From DAIOEK01 sp963721445 (GTDB lineage Bacteria > Chloroflexota > Anaerolineae > Anaerolineales > Anaerolineaceae): DNA of 64,000 nucleotides. The stretch spans positions 682,001 through 746,000 of the forward strand of contig CAVRIZ010000005.1 in assembly GCA_963721445.1 (NCBI GenBank), written 5' to 3'. The notes beneath the pieces are model-generated. The model did no database searches. It saw only the letters and a list, made by a program, of their open reading frames with translations, and was not told the origin of the DNA. Positions 35,484 through 42,764 of the stretch are shown here, piece after piece. A program made the translations under genes and the position numbers. Each line of letters starts with the position of its first letter. Positions within the stretch are counted from its first letter, which is position 1.

Positions 35484-36278
35484 TTACTCTATGGGTGAAA
35501 GGCTGTTGACAAACATACCCATATATTCTTTCATGGAACTGGTCGTGGATTTGAGGTTGGAAGAAGTGGGCAAAATATTAATGAGGACGTTTTCCCAGTG
35601 CCAGGTGAAAAGATCCTTCCATTCCTGGTCCGATATCGTGAAATCCACAGGCGCCGGAATTACTTGAATACCTTCACCGGCAAATAATTTTACAGATCTG
35701 GGCATATGCAGCGCGCTTGTGACCAACACAATCCGGGTATAACCATTATCTTTGATCAACTTGGCGGAAAATCGGGCGTCTTCCTGCGTGTTCAAGGAAT
35801 CCGTTTGTAACAACATGGCATCGTTGGGAATCCCCATCATGATCAGTAAACCGGCCATATCTTCAGCCGGCGAGGTAGTACGAGTTCCCTGCCAGTCGAC
35901 AGTTCCACCGGAAAGAAGGATAAGCGGGGCAACATTTTGTTGATAAAGTGAATAAGCATAGGTGACACGATCGCCTGCGCCATTAAGCTCAACCATCTGC
36001 CGCGGATATTGCGCCGCCTCAGTCCCTCCACCCAGCACGACAATCACATCCGCCTTGGTTTTTATATCCATGGGTGGGTATTGCCGCTCGAGGGATCGGA
36101 CCAAAGACATGCTTATCCAGCGATTTCCGGCTACAAAAAGGATCAGTAATGCAATATAGATGAATATTTTCGATAGCTTGCGTTTCCTCCACCACAACAG
36201 GGCTGCTAGCAAGAGGAGCGTGATCAGACCAGCCGGGTAAAAGAATAGTGGTAAGAATTTCGAGAGGAAAAATGTCAT
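35484..36278 (-). CDS. YdcF family (DUF218) membrane protein
   Basis: The 264-residue protein has two N-terminal hydrophobic segments and a DUF218 domain: ADVIVVLGGGTEAAQYPRQM, PLILLSGGTVDWQG, LQTDSLNTQEDARFS and IVLVTSALHMPRSV. YdcF-type proteins bind nucleotides such as SAM, or act in envelope sugar metabolism (SanA, ElyC); the exact role is open. The start at 36278 begins MTFFLSKFLPLFFYPAGL; a longer frame would read through the end of the upstream nuclease gene. A TATAAT lies at 36285-36290, which would start transcription at or next to the ATG, and no ribosome-binding site is visible. Confidence 0.8.
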   Translation of the reverse strand: MTFFLSKFLPLFFYPAGLITLLLLAALLWWRKRKLSKIFIYIALLILFVAGNRWISMSLVRSLERQYPPMDIKTKADVIVVLGGGTEAAQYPRQMVELNGAGDRVTYAYSLYQQNVAPLILLSGGTVDWQGTRTTSPAEDMAGLLIMMGIPNDAMLLQTDSLNTQEDARFSAKLIKDNGYTRIVLVTSALHMPRSVKLFAGEGIQVIPAPVDFTISDQEWKDLFTWHWENVLINILPTSSNLKSTTSSMKEYMGMFVNSLSPIE

Positions 36279-36291
36279 GGCTACATTATAC

Positions 36292-37074
36292 TCATTCCTG
36301 CCTGGCTGGACGCCAGCCATTGTAGATGGCTTCTTCCAGGGTGCAGAACCAGCGCTCTCCTTTTTCAGGTTGGATTTTGACCTCTCGATAATCTGGGCTG
36401 GATGGTAGATGGTAGATGTAGTCATCCTGGGAGGTAATATTGCCCTTGATATTGCAGGAGGAAAGATGAGTTGTGCATCCGTTCGGACAACGTTCTTTTC
36501 CCTCATGGTATTGTTCGTCTGCGCCTTCCCAGATTCCAAGTCTCTCCTGGTACGCTTCCAGCATATCTTCCGTAAACAAGCTGGCACAGGCTGAATCATG
36601 GGGACGATTGAAGCTGGTCGCCAATCCCTGTTTTATCAATTCGCGATTGACGAAGATATTGTCAACAAAAACGAAACGCAATAATCGTCCAAAATCATCT
36701 TTGTCCTGATCCCCACGGTATAGTGTGACCAACTGGTTGCCAACCAACTCCTGATTTCTTCGTTTTGCGATCCGCCCAGGGTTAGGATCAGACGCATCCA
36801 TCTCAGGGGTATCCAAACCGAGGTATCGAATCGTTGCCACACGCTGGTTGATGGATACCGTGATCGTATCCCCATCAATGACAGAGATTACCTGCACAGG
36901 CTCAGGTTTTAAGTTTGGAATACAGTTGGGGATAGGTTGACCGGATGGCGGGGAGGATGGGATTACCGTTGGGCTGGGGGTAATTCGTGATGGAACAGGA
37001 AAACAACCTGTCATAACGAAAAAGCAGGCGAATAACATGCACCGAAATAAGATTAAATGAAATCGGAAATTCAT
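36292..37074 (-). CDS. Secreted thermonuclease-family lipoprotein with a C-terminal envelope module
   Basis: The 260-residue protein starts with a lipoprotein signal (LFACFFVMTGC) and a Ser/Pro linker. The staphylococcal-nuclease domain (about 62-175) has the catalytic arginine and acidic residues: VIDGDTITV, YLGLDTPEMD, DKDDFGRLLRF, NRELIKQGLA. A C-terminal module (about 205-260) shows CNIKGNIT, IYHLPSSPDY, then GERWFCTLEEAIYNGWRPA, a form I know from many bacterial secreted nucleases. It probably degrades DNA or RNA at the cell surface. Confidence 0.87.
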   Translation of the reverse strand: MNFRFHLILFRCMLFACFFVMTGCFPVPSRITPSPTVIPSSPPSGQPIPNCIPNLKPEPVQVISVIDGDTITVSINQRVATIRYLGLDTPEMDASDPNPGRIAKRRNQELVGNQLVTLYRGDQDKDDFGRLLRFVFVDNIFVNRELIKQGLATSFNRPHDSACASLFTEDMLEAYQERLGIWEGADEQYHEGKERCPNGCTTHLSSCNIKGNITSQDDYIYHLPSSPDYREVKIQPEKGERWFCTLEEAIYNGWRPARQE

Positions 37075-37120
37075 TGACCAGATAATCTACTCTCCCTTAC
37101 CGACCAACATTGGTTGACCA

Positions 37121-37381
37121 TCACGGATTGGAGAGAATTTTATCTAGGTTTCGGAGGATGAGGGCACGCTCATCCTCTAAAAATTCCGGACGATCTGTCC
37201 AATATGTGAGCATTTTAACCAATTGATCCCGAGTGACCGATGCAAGAAAGGTATCGCGGTCTTCAAGAATGATGGATCGTCCAAACGTCCTGCAATCACG
37301 ACAGATGGGTATCTCCTCCGCGTAGGTCTGAGGAGGAAATATTGAGAAGCAAAACGGACAAATCAGATCAGTCTCATTCAT
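37121..37381 (-). CDS. Small zinc-ribbon protein of unknown function
   Basis: The 86-residue protein opens with a two-Cys-pair pattern, ICPFCFSIFPP and then PICRDCRTFG, as in zinc ribbons. The rest is helical and acidic (FLASVTRDQLVKMLTYWT, FLEDERALILRNL). It is 4 bases downstream of the LiaF-like gene on the same strand, so the two are probably coupled. I do not recognise a family. Confidence 0.6.
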   Translation of the reverse strand: MNETDLICPFCFSIFPPQTYAEEIPICRDCRTFGRSIILEDRDTFLASVTRDQLVKMLTYWTDRPEFLEDERALILRNLDKILSNP

Positions 37382-37385
37382 GGGA

Positions 37386-37925
37386 TCAGGCAGAACGGTA
37401 AATTAAGGTCTCACCTGCGAAGTAATTGACTTCTACATATACTTTCTTGGACGCCAATTCGAATCCTGGAGTTTCATCCTCAATGGGCGCCATTACACCC
37501 GACATCTTTTCACCGAATAACTGGATCTCACCGGCGAAATATTGCGCTTTTACTTTCACCCCCACCTCTGGTGGTACTGCGATCCGGACTTCACCTGCGA
37601 AACCATTGAATTTAAGATTGAGCCCGCTTTCGGGGATCTCCATTTTCGCCAGATCAATATTGGTCTCTCCGGCAAAGATGGACTGCTCCCTCACCTTTCC
37701 GGTACCAGAGAAGATCGTCTCATACTTTCCATCTGCTTTTCCGAATATCCCAAACCAATCCCACCAGGCAGAATCGGCTGGTTTGACCAATATCCAAATG
37801 CCCAATGCCACAAGTACAGCCGGCCAAAAATAATTCCAGATGTCAATTTTCCAAATAGCGCTAATTAGTGAAAGAATACCGATGACTACGAGAAACCAAC
37901 CAACATACATTGCCCAGCGTCGCAT
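37386..37925 (-). CDS. LiaF-like / toast-rack domain membrane protein
   Basis: The 179-residue protein has two hydrophobic segments (YVGWFLVVIGILSLISAI, YFWPAVLVALGIWILV) and a C-terminal beta-solenoid-type domain in which the phrase F-AGE recurs: SIFAGETNIDLA, FNGFAGEVRIAV, QYFAGEIQLFG and NYFAGETLIYR. This is the LiaI-LiaF/DUF2154 layout seen in cell-envelope stress proteins. No LiaSR-type two-component genes are adjacent. The start follows TTGGAGG. It is divergent from the YugP-type gene. Confidence 0.82.
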   Translation of the reverse strand: MRRWAMYVGWFLVVIGILSLISAIWKIDIWNYFWPAVLVALGIWILVKPADSAWWDWFGIFGKADGKYETIFSGTGKVREQSIFAGETNIDLAKMEIPESGLNLKFNGFAGEVRIAVPPEVGVKVKAQYFAGEIQLFGEKMSGVMAPIEDETPGFELASKKVYVEVNYFAGETLIYRSA

Positions 37926-38171
37926 ATTTCCTCCAAGCGGATTACCACCTTCAAATTGAAAAGACCTCTATTGATATTAACATATTTCTTGTGTCGCGCT
38001 AATCCAACTTTCATCTAAATCACATACAATAATGAAAAATAGCAAAATAACGTGATTTAATTGTATCCATGGTCTCAACTAAAATCAGGATGAGACCTGG
38101 TAGAAATAAAACCGTATACTATGTTAGAGATGATTACGTTGTTTTTGTGTGAAATGGAAGGAAGGTAGCAA

Positions 38172-38888
38172 ATGTTTTTACCTGTTGGTTTTGGTAGTGG
38201 GTATATGTTGTATCTACTCTTCTCTTTGCCGGCACTATTGCTTGGATTATGGGCGCAGGCCAAAGTAAAAGGGTCCTTTAATAAATACTCGCAGGTCCGA
38301 ACCTATGGAAACTTTACCGGGGCGCAGGTAGCCCGATACATGTTAGACCAGAATGGTTTAAGGCAAGTAAAGGTGGAGGAAACTGGCGGAACTTTGAGCG
38401 ATCATTATGACCCCCGGGAGCAAGTCCTACGGTTGAGCCAGGGTGTGTATAATACTCCGTCGATCGCAGCCGCCGGGATCGCAGCGCATGAAGCCGGTCA
38501 CGCGATCCAACATGCGGAAAGTTATGCTCCATTAAACCTGCGTAATTTTATGGTACCGACGGTTCAAATCGGCAGTTGGTTGGGACCGATCATTTTCATG
38601 CTGGGATTATTTATGGCTGGCCAGACAGGCACTACGATAGCCTGGGTAGGTATTGCCCTCTTTGGAGCGACAGCCGTCTTCGCCCTGGTCACATTGCCAG
38701 TCGAATTGGATGCTTCCCGAAGAGCCAAGGAATGGCTTGCCATTTCTGGTGTGATCCATACGGGAGAATTGGAAGGGGTGAATACAGTTTTAAACGCTGC
38801 CGCCTGGACCTATGTTGCTGCCGCTATTCAAGCCGTGACAACCATTCTCTACTACGCCACGATCCTTATTGGCCGCAGACGAGACTGA
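38172..38888 (+). CDS. YugP-type zinc metallopeptidase, integral membrane
   Basis: The 238-residue protein matches the YugP family: TGAQVARYMLDQNGL, then LSDHYDPREQVLRLS, and the zinc motif AAHEAGHAIQHAESY, followed by three hydrophobic segments and LPVELDASRRAKEWL. It is a predicted membrane protease of the M48-like/YugP group with an unknown substrate. GGAAGG stands about 7 bases before the ATG. A strong terminator follows at 38907-38938. Confidence 0.88.
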   Translation: MFLPVGFGSGYMLYLLFSLPALLLGLWAQAKVKGSFNKYSQVRTYGNFTGAQVARYMLDQNGLRQVKVEETGGTLSDHYDPREQVLRLSQGVYNTPSIAAAGIAAHEAGHAIQHAESYAPLNLRNFMVPTVQIGSWLGPIIFMLGLFMAGQTGTTIAWVGIALFGATAVFALVTLPVELDASRRAKEWLAISGVIHTGELEGVNTVLNAAAWTYVAAAIQAVTTILYYATILIGRRRD

Positions 38889-38906
38889 TCCATGTAGTAT
38901 TAATTT

Positions 38907-38938
38907 ATAAGGCGCTCTTGGGAGAGCGCCTTATTTTT
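38907..38938 (+). terminator. Intrinsic terminator after the YugP-type gene
   Basis: A 12-bp perfect stem (38907-38918 with 38923-38934) closes a TGGG loop and is followed by TTTTCG. Confidence 0.85.
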
Positions 38939-38986
38939 CGTTATTTTCACCAAAACATTCCAAATGGAACCCTTTAGTCAGTTTGA

Positions 38987-39391
38987 TTAATTCATCACAT
39001 CGGCGATGGTAGTCGTTTCCAGCTTATGGGAAATATAATTTCGAATATCCTTGAACACACTCAGAAGTCTTTTTTCCTTCTCGATTGGAGTGTGTTCATA
39101 GAAGTTTTCACTGACCGACTCGGTGGGAGCCAGGGCGCCATCAAACAGGCGAATGACTTCTGCCAAAGAGATTTGATCTGGTTTCTTCGCCAGTTCATAT
39201 CCACCCTTCTGTCCCTTGGCGCTTCTCAGAAAGTGAGCGCGTTTCAGCGCTAGCACCAGTTGTTCCAGAAATTTTGGAGGAATTCCCTGCGCGGTTGCAA
39301 TGGTTTCAATGGAAATGAATCCTTCCGATTCGTGTCTGGCAAGATACACCAGAGCCAGAAGCCCATATTCGCTGCGAGTGGTTAATTTCAT
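38987..39391 (-). CDS. Rrf2 family transcriptional regulator without Fe-S cysteines
   Basis: The 134-residue protein begins MKLTTRSEYGLLALVYLA and has the Rrf2 winged-helix with PPKFLEQLVLALKRAHFLRS and KGGYELAKK. The three cysteines that bind an Fe-S cluster in IscR are absent; the region reads SVSENFYEHTPIEKE. So it probably senses something other than a cluster, as in CymR-type members. Its promoter is strong and has a potential operator over the -10 element (39410-39427). Confidence 0.88.
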   Translation of the reverse strand: MKLTTRSEYGLLALVYLARHESEGFISIETIATAQGIPPKFLEQLVLALKRAHFLRSAKGQKGGYELAKKPDQISLAEVIRLFDGALAPTESVSENFYEHTPIEKEKRLLSVFKDIRNYISHKLETTTIADVMN

Positions 39392-39409
39392 ATGTCGACC
39401 TTTGCAATA

Positions 39410-39449
39410 TATCCTATCGGGAGTATAGTCTAAAAATACAAGGTGTCAA
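39410..39449 (-). promoter_or_regulatory. Promoter and possible operator of the Rrf2 gene
   Basis: On the minus strand TTGACA (39444-39449) and TATACT (39422-39427) are 16 bases apart. An imperfect inverted repeat, TATCCT with AGTATA (39410-39427), covers the -10 box and the start of transcription, as expected for an autoregulating repressor. Confidence 0.7.
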
Positions 39450-39549
39450 GCTTGCATACTCTCAGGAACCCTTTTAGGGGTAGCATCCTTGCTTTCCACC
39501 CGCATATTCCAGTAAGATTGATCTACTCTGGCTGTTAAGTAGGAGGCAA

Positions 39550-39969
39550 ATGAAAACCTATCGAAAAGAAATTTGGATGCTCATCCCCGCCAGACGGGGA
39601 TTTGTGAACATCACACCCGATGTGGAAAAATGCCTGGAAGAATCCGGTATCCATGAAGGGATGGCACTGATCAATCCGATGCATATCACTGCCTCCGTGT
39701 TCATTAATGACGATGAGCATGGATTGCATCAGGACTACGATCGCTGGTTGGAAAAGCTTGCCCCCCATGAACCGGTCTCTGGATATATGCACAATCGAAC
39801 GGGGGAAGATAACGCGGACGCGCATATGAAACGCCAGGTGATGGGCCGTGAGGTGGTGGTTGCCATCACCAACGGCAAGCTCGATTTTGGAACGTGGGAG
39901 CAAATCTTCTACGGTGAGTTTGATGGGGGTCGCAAAAAGCGCATACTGGTTAAGATCATCGGAGAATGA
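39550..39969 (+). CDS. YjbQ family protein (UPF0047)
   Basis: The 139-residue protein shows the YjbQ/UPF0047 pattern: EESGIHEGMALINPMHITAS, the H-x-x-x-Y-x-R-W segment, GYMHNRTGEDNADAHMKRQV and LDFGTWEQIFYGEFDG. The family is linked to thiamine phosphate synthase-like activity, but the physiological role is unclear. AGGAGG is the ribosome-binding site. The DUF4287 gene follows after 34 bases. Confidence 0.92.
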   Translation: MKTYRKEIWMLIPARRGFVNITPDVEKCLEESGIHEGMALINPMHITASVFINDDEHGLHQDYDRWLEKLAPHEPVSGYMHNRTGEDNADAHMKRQVMGREVVVAITNGKLDFGTWEQIFYGEFDGGRKKRILVKIIGE

Positions 39970-40003
39970 TTTATCTTCACCTGCGATTGACCAGGAGGTT
40001 GTA

Positions 40004-40549
40004 ATGCAGTTGAATAATGTGAGTGACGAAGCTGTAAAAGCCAAAACCGGACATGATTGGACGGAATGGCTGGAGATCCTGGACAGCGTGGGTGCGAAAG
40101 AAATGACCCATAAAGAAATTGTGGCGAACCTGGTTGATAAGCATGCCGTCCCAGACTGGTGGTGCCAGATGGTGACAGTCGGCTATGAGCAGGCGCGTGG
40201 ATTACGTGAAAAATACCAAAAGACCGATGGTTATCAAGGCAGTGCCAGTAAGATGGTTGCTCGTCCTATCTCAGTGGTTTATAACGCCTGGATCGACGAA
40301 TCAATCCGCAAAAGTTGGCTGGGTGATCAGGAAATTCAAATTAAAAAAGCAACCCTGGATCGGTCACTTCGGATTATCTGGCTGGAAAACCAGAGTTCAG
40401 TTGATGTCGCGTTTTATCCAAAAGGGGATGAAAAATCCCAGGTCAATATCAACCATGGGAAATTAAAAAATCAGGAAGAAGTGAACCGAATTCGGGAATA
40501 CTGGTTGGCCGCCTTGGTTCGATTAAAGATTCTGCTCGAAGCAGGTTGA
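40004..40549 (+). CDS. DUF4287 protein with SRPBCC-like C terminus
   Basis: The 181-residue protein has an N-terminal DUF4287 module (TGHDWTEWLEILDSVGAKEM, then PDWWCQMVTVGYEQARG) and a C-terminal half that resembles an AHSA1/SRPBCC lipid-binding fold (ISVVYNAWIDESIRKSWL, LRIIWLENQSSVDVAFYPKG, LAALVRLKILLE). The combination occurs in several bacteria; function unknown. ATG at 40004 is preceded by AGGAGG. It ends back-to-back with the convergent transporter gene. Confidence 0.82.
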   Translation: MQLNNVSDEAVKAKTGHDWTEWLEILDSVGAKEMTHKEIVANLVDKHAVPDWWCQMVTVGYEQARGLREKYQKTDGYQGSASKMVARPISVVYNAWIDESIRKSWLGDQEIQIKKATLDRSLRIIWLENQSSVDVAFYPKGDEKSQVNINHGKLKNQEEVNRIREYWLAALVRLKILLEAG

Positions 40550-41182
40550 TCAGTCACAGTCGTCGCACACTTTCCCGGCAGCCTTCTCAAAAGATTCGCG
40601 ACCTTCCGTATACGAGAAATATGCCAGACCGACTGCTCCCAGCGAATCCAGAAAGGGTATCTTTGTAACTGTGAAGAGCAAGCTTGAAGCGAGCAGCACT
40701 ACCGACATATAAATACAGGTCTTTGTACAGTTTGCATCCGCCAGAATTGGCGCAGAATTTAACGCCCGGCCAACTTTTTGTTTTTGCCTCATCAGCCAGA
40801 TCATGACTGATAAGGAAATCAACGAGATTACTGTTCCCCACAAAGTTGATACAGGACCGGTTCCCCTAATTAAATTTAGGATGACGGAAAGAATCAATCC
40901 TCCTGTCAGCAGGTAAAAACTGATACCGGTGATCCGTAAAGCCTTCACCTCGATGCTACTTCGTGGGGATTCCGGTTCTCTTCCTATACGGAGGATCATC
41001 CAGGTAATACCAATCGCGGAGATCACCTCGATGAAGCTGTCGATTCCAAAACCGAAAAGCGCCAGGGTCTCATCTGAGAATCCAAGGATGGTTGATGCCA
41101 CACCTTCGATCAGGTTCGCGACGATGGTGAAGATACCAAGCCCTAGTGCATACCTGTATAATTTTCTTTCTTGATCTGTCAT
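40550..41182 (-). CDS. Cation-transporter-like membrane protein with altered metal ligands
   Basis: The 210-residue protein resembles the membrane domain of cation diffusion facilitators, with six hydrophobic segments, LALFGFGIDSFIEVISAIG in helix 2 and APILADANCTKTCIYMSVV in helix 5. The usual HxxxD metal sites read D-S-F-I-E and D-A-N-C-T-K-T-C, so Cys, Asp and Glu may replace histidine. The C-terminal cytoplasmic domain is missing, and the tail ends with CDDCD. The substrate could be a soft metal, but this is inference from ligand chemistry. Confidence 0.7.
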   Translation of the reverse strand: MTDQERKLYRYALGLGIFTIVANLIEGVASTILGFSDETLALFGFGIDSFIEVISAIGITWMILRIGREPESPRSSIEVKALRITGISFYLLTGGLILSVILNLIRGTGPVSTLWGTVISLISLSVMIWLMRQKQKVGRALNSAPILADANCTKTCIYMSVVLLASSLLFTVTKIPFLDSLGAVGLAYFSYTEGRESFEKAAGKVCDDCD

Positions 41183-41211
41183 TTCCTACCAATAATGCAA
41201 ACGGGAGCTGA

Positions 41212-41538
41212 TTATTCCTTGATCATGATCAGTAACATTTTATAAGGCGTAGCCGCCTTCAACGCGTGCGTCTTGTTGGCCGGCAGCAGCAGGGATTGCC
41301 CGCCGATCACATGAAACCATTCGCCAGAAATGCTGATGTCGGCTTCGCCGTCGATCAGGATAGCGAGGGCATCATACGGGGCAGTATGTTCTGATAGCGA
41401 TTGACCTTCATCAAAGCCAAATAAAGTTACTGTGCCGGTAGGTTTATTGATGATCGTTTTACTGACCACCGCATCAGATTGAATCTGAATCGAATTGGCA
41501 AGGGAGAATGGAGTACTGTAATTTTCCGTTTTGCTCAT
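41212..41538 (-). CDS. Small cupin-domain protein
   Basis: The 108-residue protein is a single cupin: FGFDEGQSLSEHTAPYDALAI is motif 1 and GEWFHVIGGQSLLLPANKTHAL motif 2. Such proteins often hold a metal and act as small-molecule binding or isomerase proteins. ATG at 41538 has GAAGG upstream, and a terminator hairpin at 41561-41578 lies in the longer frame, so the longer start is unlikely. Confidence 0.83.
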   Translation of the reverse strand: MSKTENYSTPFSLANSIQIQSDAVVSKTIINKPTGTVTLFGFDEGQSLSEHTAPYDALAILIDGEADISISGEWFHVIGGQSLLLPANKTHALKAATPYKMLLIMIKE

Positions 41539-41555
41539 AACAATTTCCTTCAGGA

Positions 41556-41578
41556 TAAAAACTCCCCTTTCGGGGAGT
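41556..41578 (-). terminator. Intrinsic terminator after the DUF4332 gene
   Basis: A 7-bp perfect stem (41561-41567 with 41572-41578) with a TTTC loop is followed on the minus strand by TTTTTA. Confidence 0.85.
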
Positions 41579-41592
41579 CTGATCAATGACTG

Positions 41593-41997
41593 CTAATAGC
41601 TGACAACCCTTGGTAGTTTCTTTGCCTGTTCAACCCAATTTTTAACCTGGGCTTCGGTCGGCAGCTTCCTGACCAATTCTTTTTTCTTATTAGTCTCTTC
41701 CAACATCTTGAACAGGTTTGCCGGATTTCGGTTCGCCAGTTCAACAACGGTATCCACACCCGCTTCTTCCAACAAATCAGAATACTCACTCGCCACGCCT
41801 TTGATCCGGAATAGGTCCACATGGTTTACCCATTCCAATACCAGGCTCTCTGCGATGCCAGCTTTTTCTGCAATCCCTTTTCTTCCTTTGGGGGTTGCAC
41901 CTTCTTCCAACAATTTCTCAACTGTCTTGATCCCAACCTTTAACAGTTTCTTAGCATAGGATTCGCCAATGCCTTCCACTTCCAATATCGCCGTCAT
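41593..41997 (-). CDS. DUF4332 helix-hairpin-helix protein
   Basis: The 134-residue protein has the DUF4332 pattern of paired helix-hairpin-helix motifs: LEVEGIGESYAKKLLKVGIK and RIKGVASEYSDLLEEAGVD, each followed by V-x-x-L. Such domains usually bind DNA or other nucleic acid non-specifically, though for this family it is not shown. It has its own terminator. Confidence 0.85.
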   Translation of the reverse strand: MTAILEVEGIGESYAKKLLKVGIKTVEKLLEEGATPKGRKGIAEKAGIAESLVLEWVNHVDLFRIKGVASEYSDLLEEAGVDTVVELANRNPANLFKMLEETNKKKELVRKLPTEAQVKNWVEQAKKLPRVVSY

Positions 41998-42079
41998 ATT
42001 TTCCTCCTGATAAATTGGATAGCTTCATACCATTCCATTATAGGATAGGAATCACCAAATATCAAAACCTATAATAAGG

Positions 42080-42688
42080 TTATTTGCTTGCGTTCTCTTT
42101 ATTGTTTTTAAGCAAAACCAGACGCTTTTTGCCGTCAGAGTATGCGCGATCGAATTCGATTTCCAATCCTGGGTGCACTCCTCGAAGACCGTCCACAACC
42201 GCCTTTGCCCAATCCAGGTAATCCATTCGCCGGGAATCAGGCCAATCTGCCGGGGGATCTTCCACTACATCGCGAATATTACAGATCTTGTCTGCCAGTT
42301 TGACCAATTTTGCCTCAGGTGATAAAAAAGGCGCGTGCTCAATTTGTAGTAGTTTCCGAACTGGCTTTGGCTTGCTCTTATCATCGGTCACTTCCAGAAC
42401 AATAGCCGCTATCTTCTGCCCGAATTCTCGGGTTAGTTCCGCCATTGTTGTATCGGTGTCTTCCACCGTATCGTGCAGCAGTGCCGCCAAAATAACGTCC
42501 CGGTTACGAACCCCTCCCAAATCCCAAAGAATGACCGCAACCTGGATCGGATGATTGATGTAGGCAGACGCCTGGCTATCTTTCCTCCGTTGTAAGCGGT
42601 GTTTTTGAGCTGCAAATTGAACCGTTCTCAATAGATCACCTGAAAAATCATCCGGTTTAAGCAGGGTAGACGGCGAATTTTGTGTCAT
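42080..42688 (-). CDS. HD-domain phosphohydrolase, RelA/SpoT hydrolase-like
   Basis: The 202-residue protein matches the small ppGpp-hydrolase-like (MESH1/SpoT-type) HD group: AYINHPIQVAVILWDLGG gives the first His, LLHDTVEDTD the HD pair, and LVKLADKICNIRDV the second metal site. No synthetase, TGS or ACT domain is present. It could remove pyrophosphate from alarmones or similar nucleotides. Confidence 0.88.
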   Translation of the reverse strand: MTQNSPSTLLKPDDFSGDLLRTVQFAAQKHRLQRRKDSQASAYINHPIQVAVILWDLGGVRNRDVILAALLHDTVEDTDTTMAELTREFGQKIAAIVLEVTDDKSKPKPVRKLLQIEHAPFLSPEAKLVKLADKICNIRDVVEDPPADWPDSRRMDYLDWAKAVVDGLRGVHPGLEIEFDRAYSDGKKRLVLLKNNKENASK

Positions 42689-42764
42689 AAGATGTTTCCT
42701 TTTAATTGAAACCAGTCACCTATAAATTTCAAGGTGACAAAAGGCAAAGTCTGGATTTTGTTCC

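Noticed and set aside
38071..38097. GGTCTCA/TGAGACC inverted repeat upstream of the YugP-type gene
   Set aside because: The arms are 7 bp with a 13-base loop and have no link to a promoter hexamer that I could find; probably chance.
42715..42738. GTCACCT/AGGTGAC hairpin after the class V aminotransferase gene
   Set aside because: The 7-bp stem has a 10-base loop and no T-run follows on the minus strand, so it is too weak to call a terminator.
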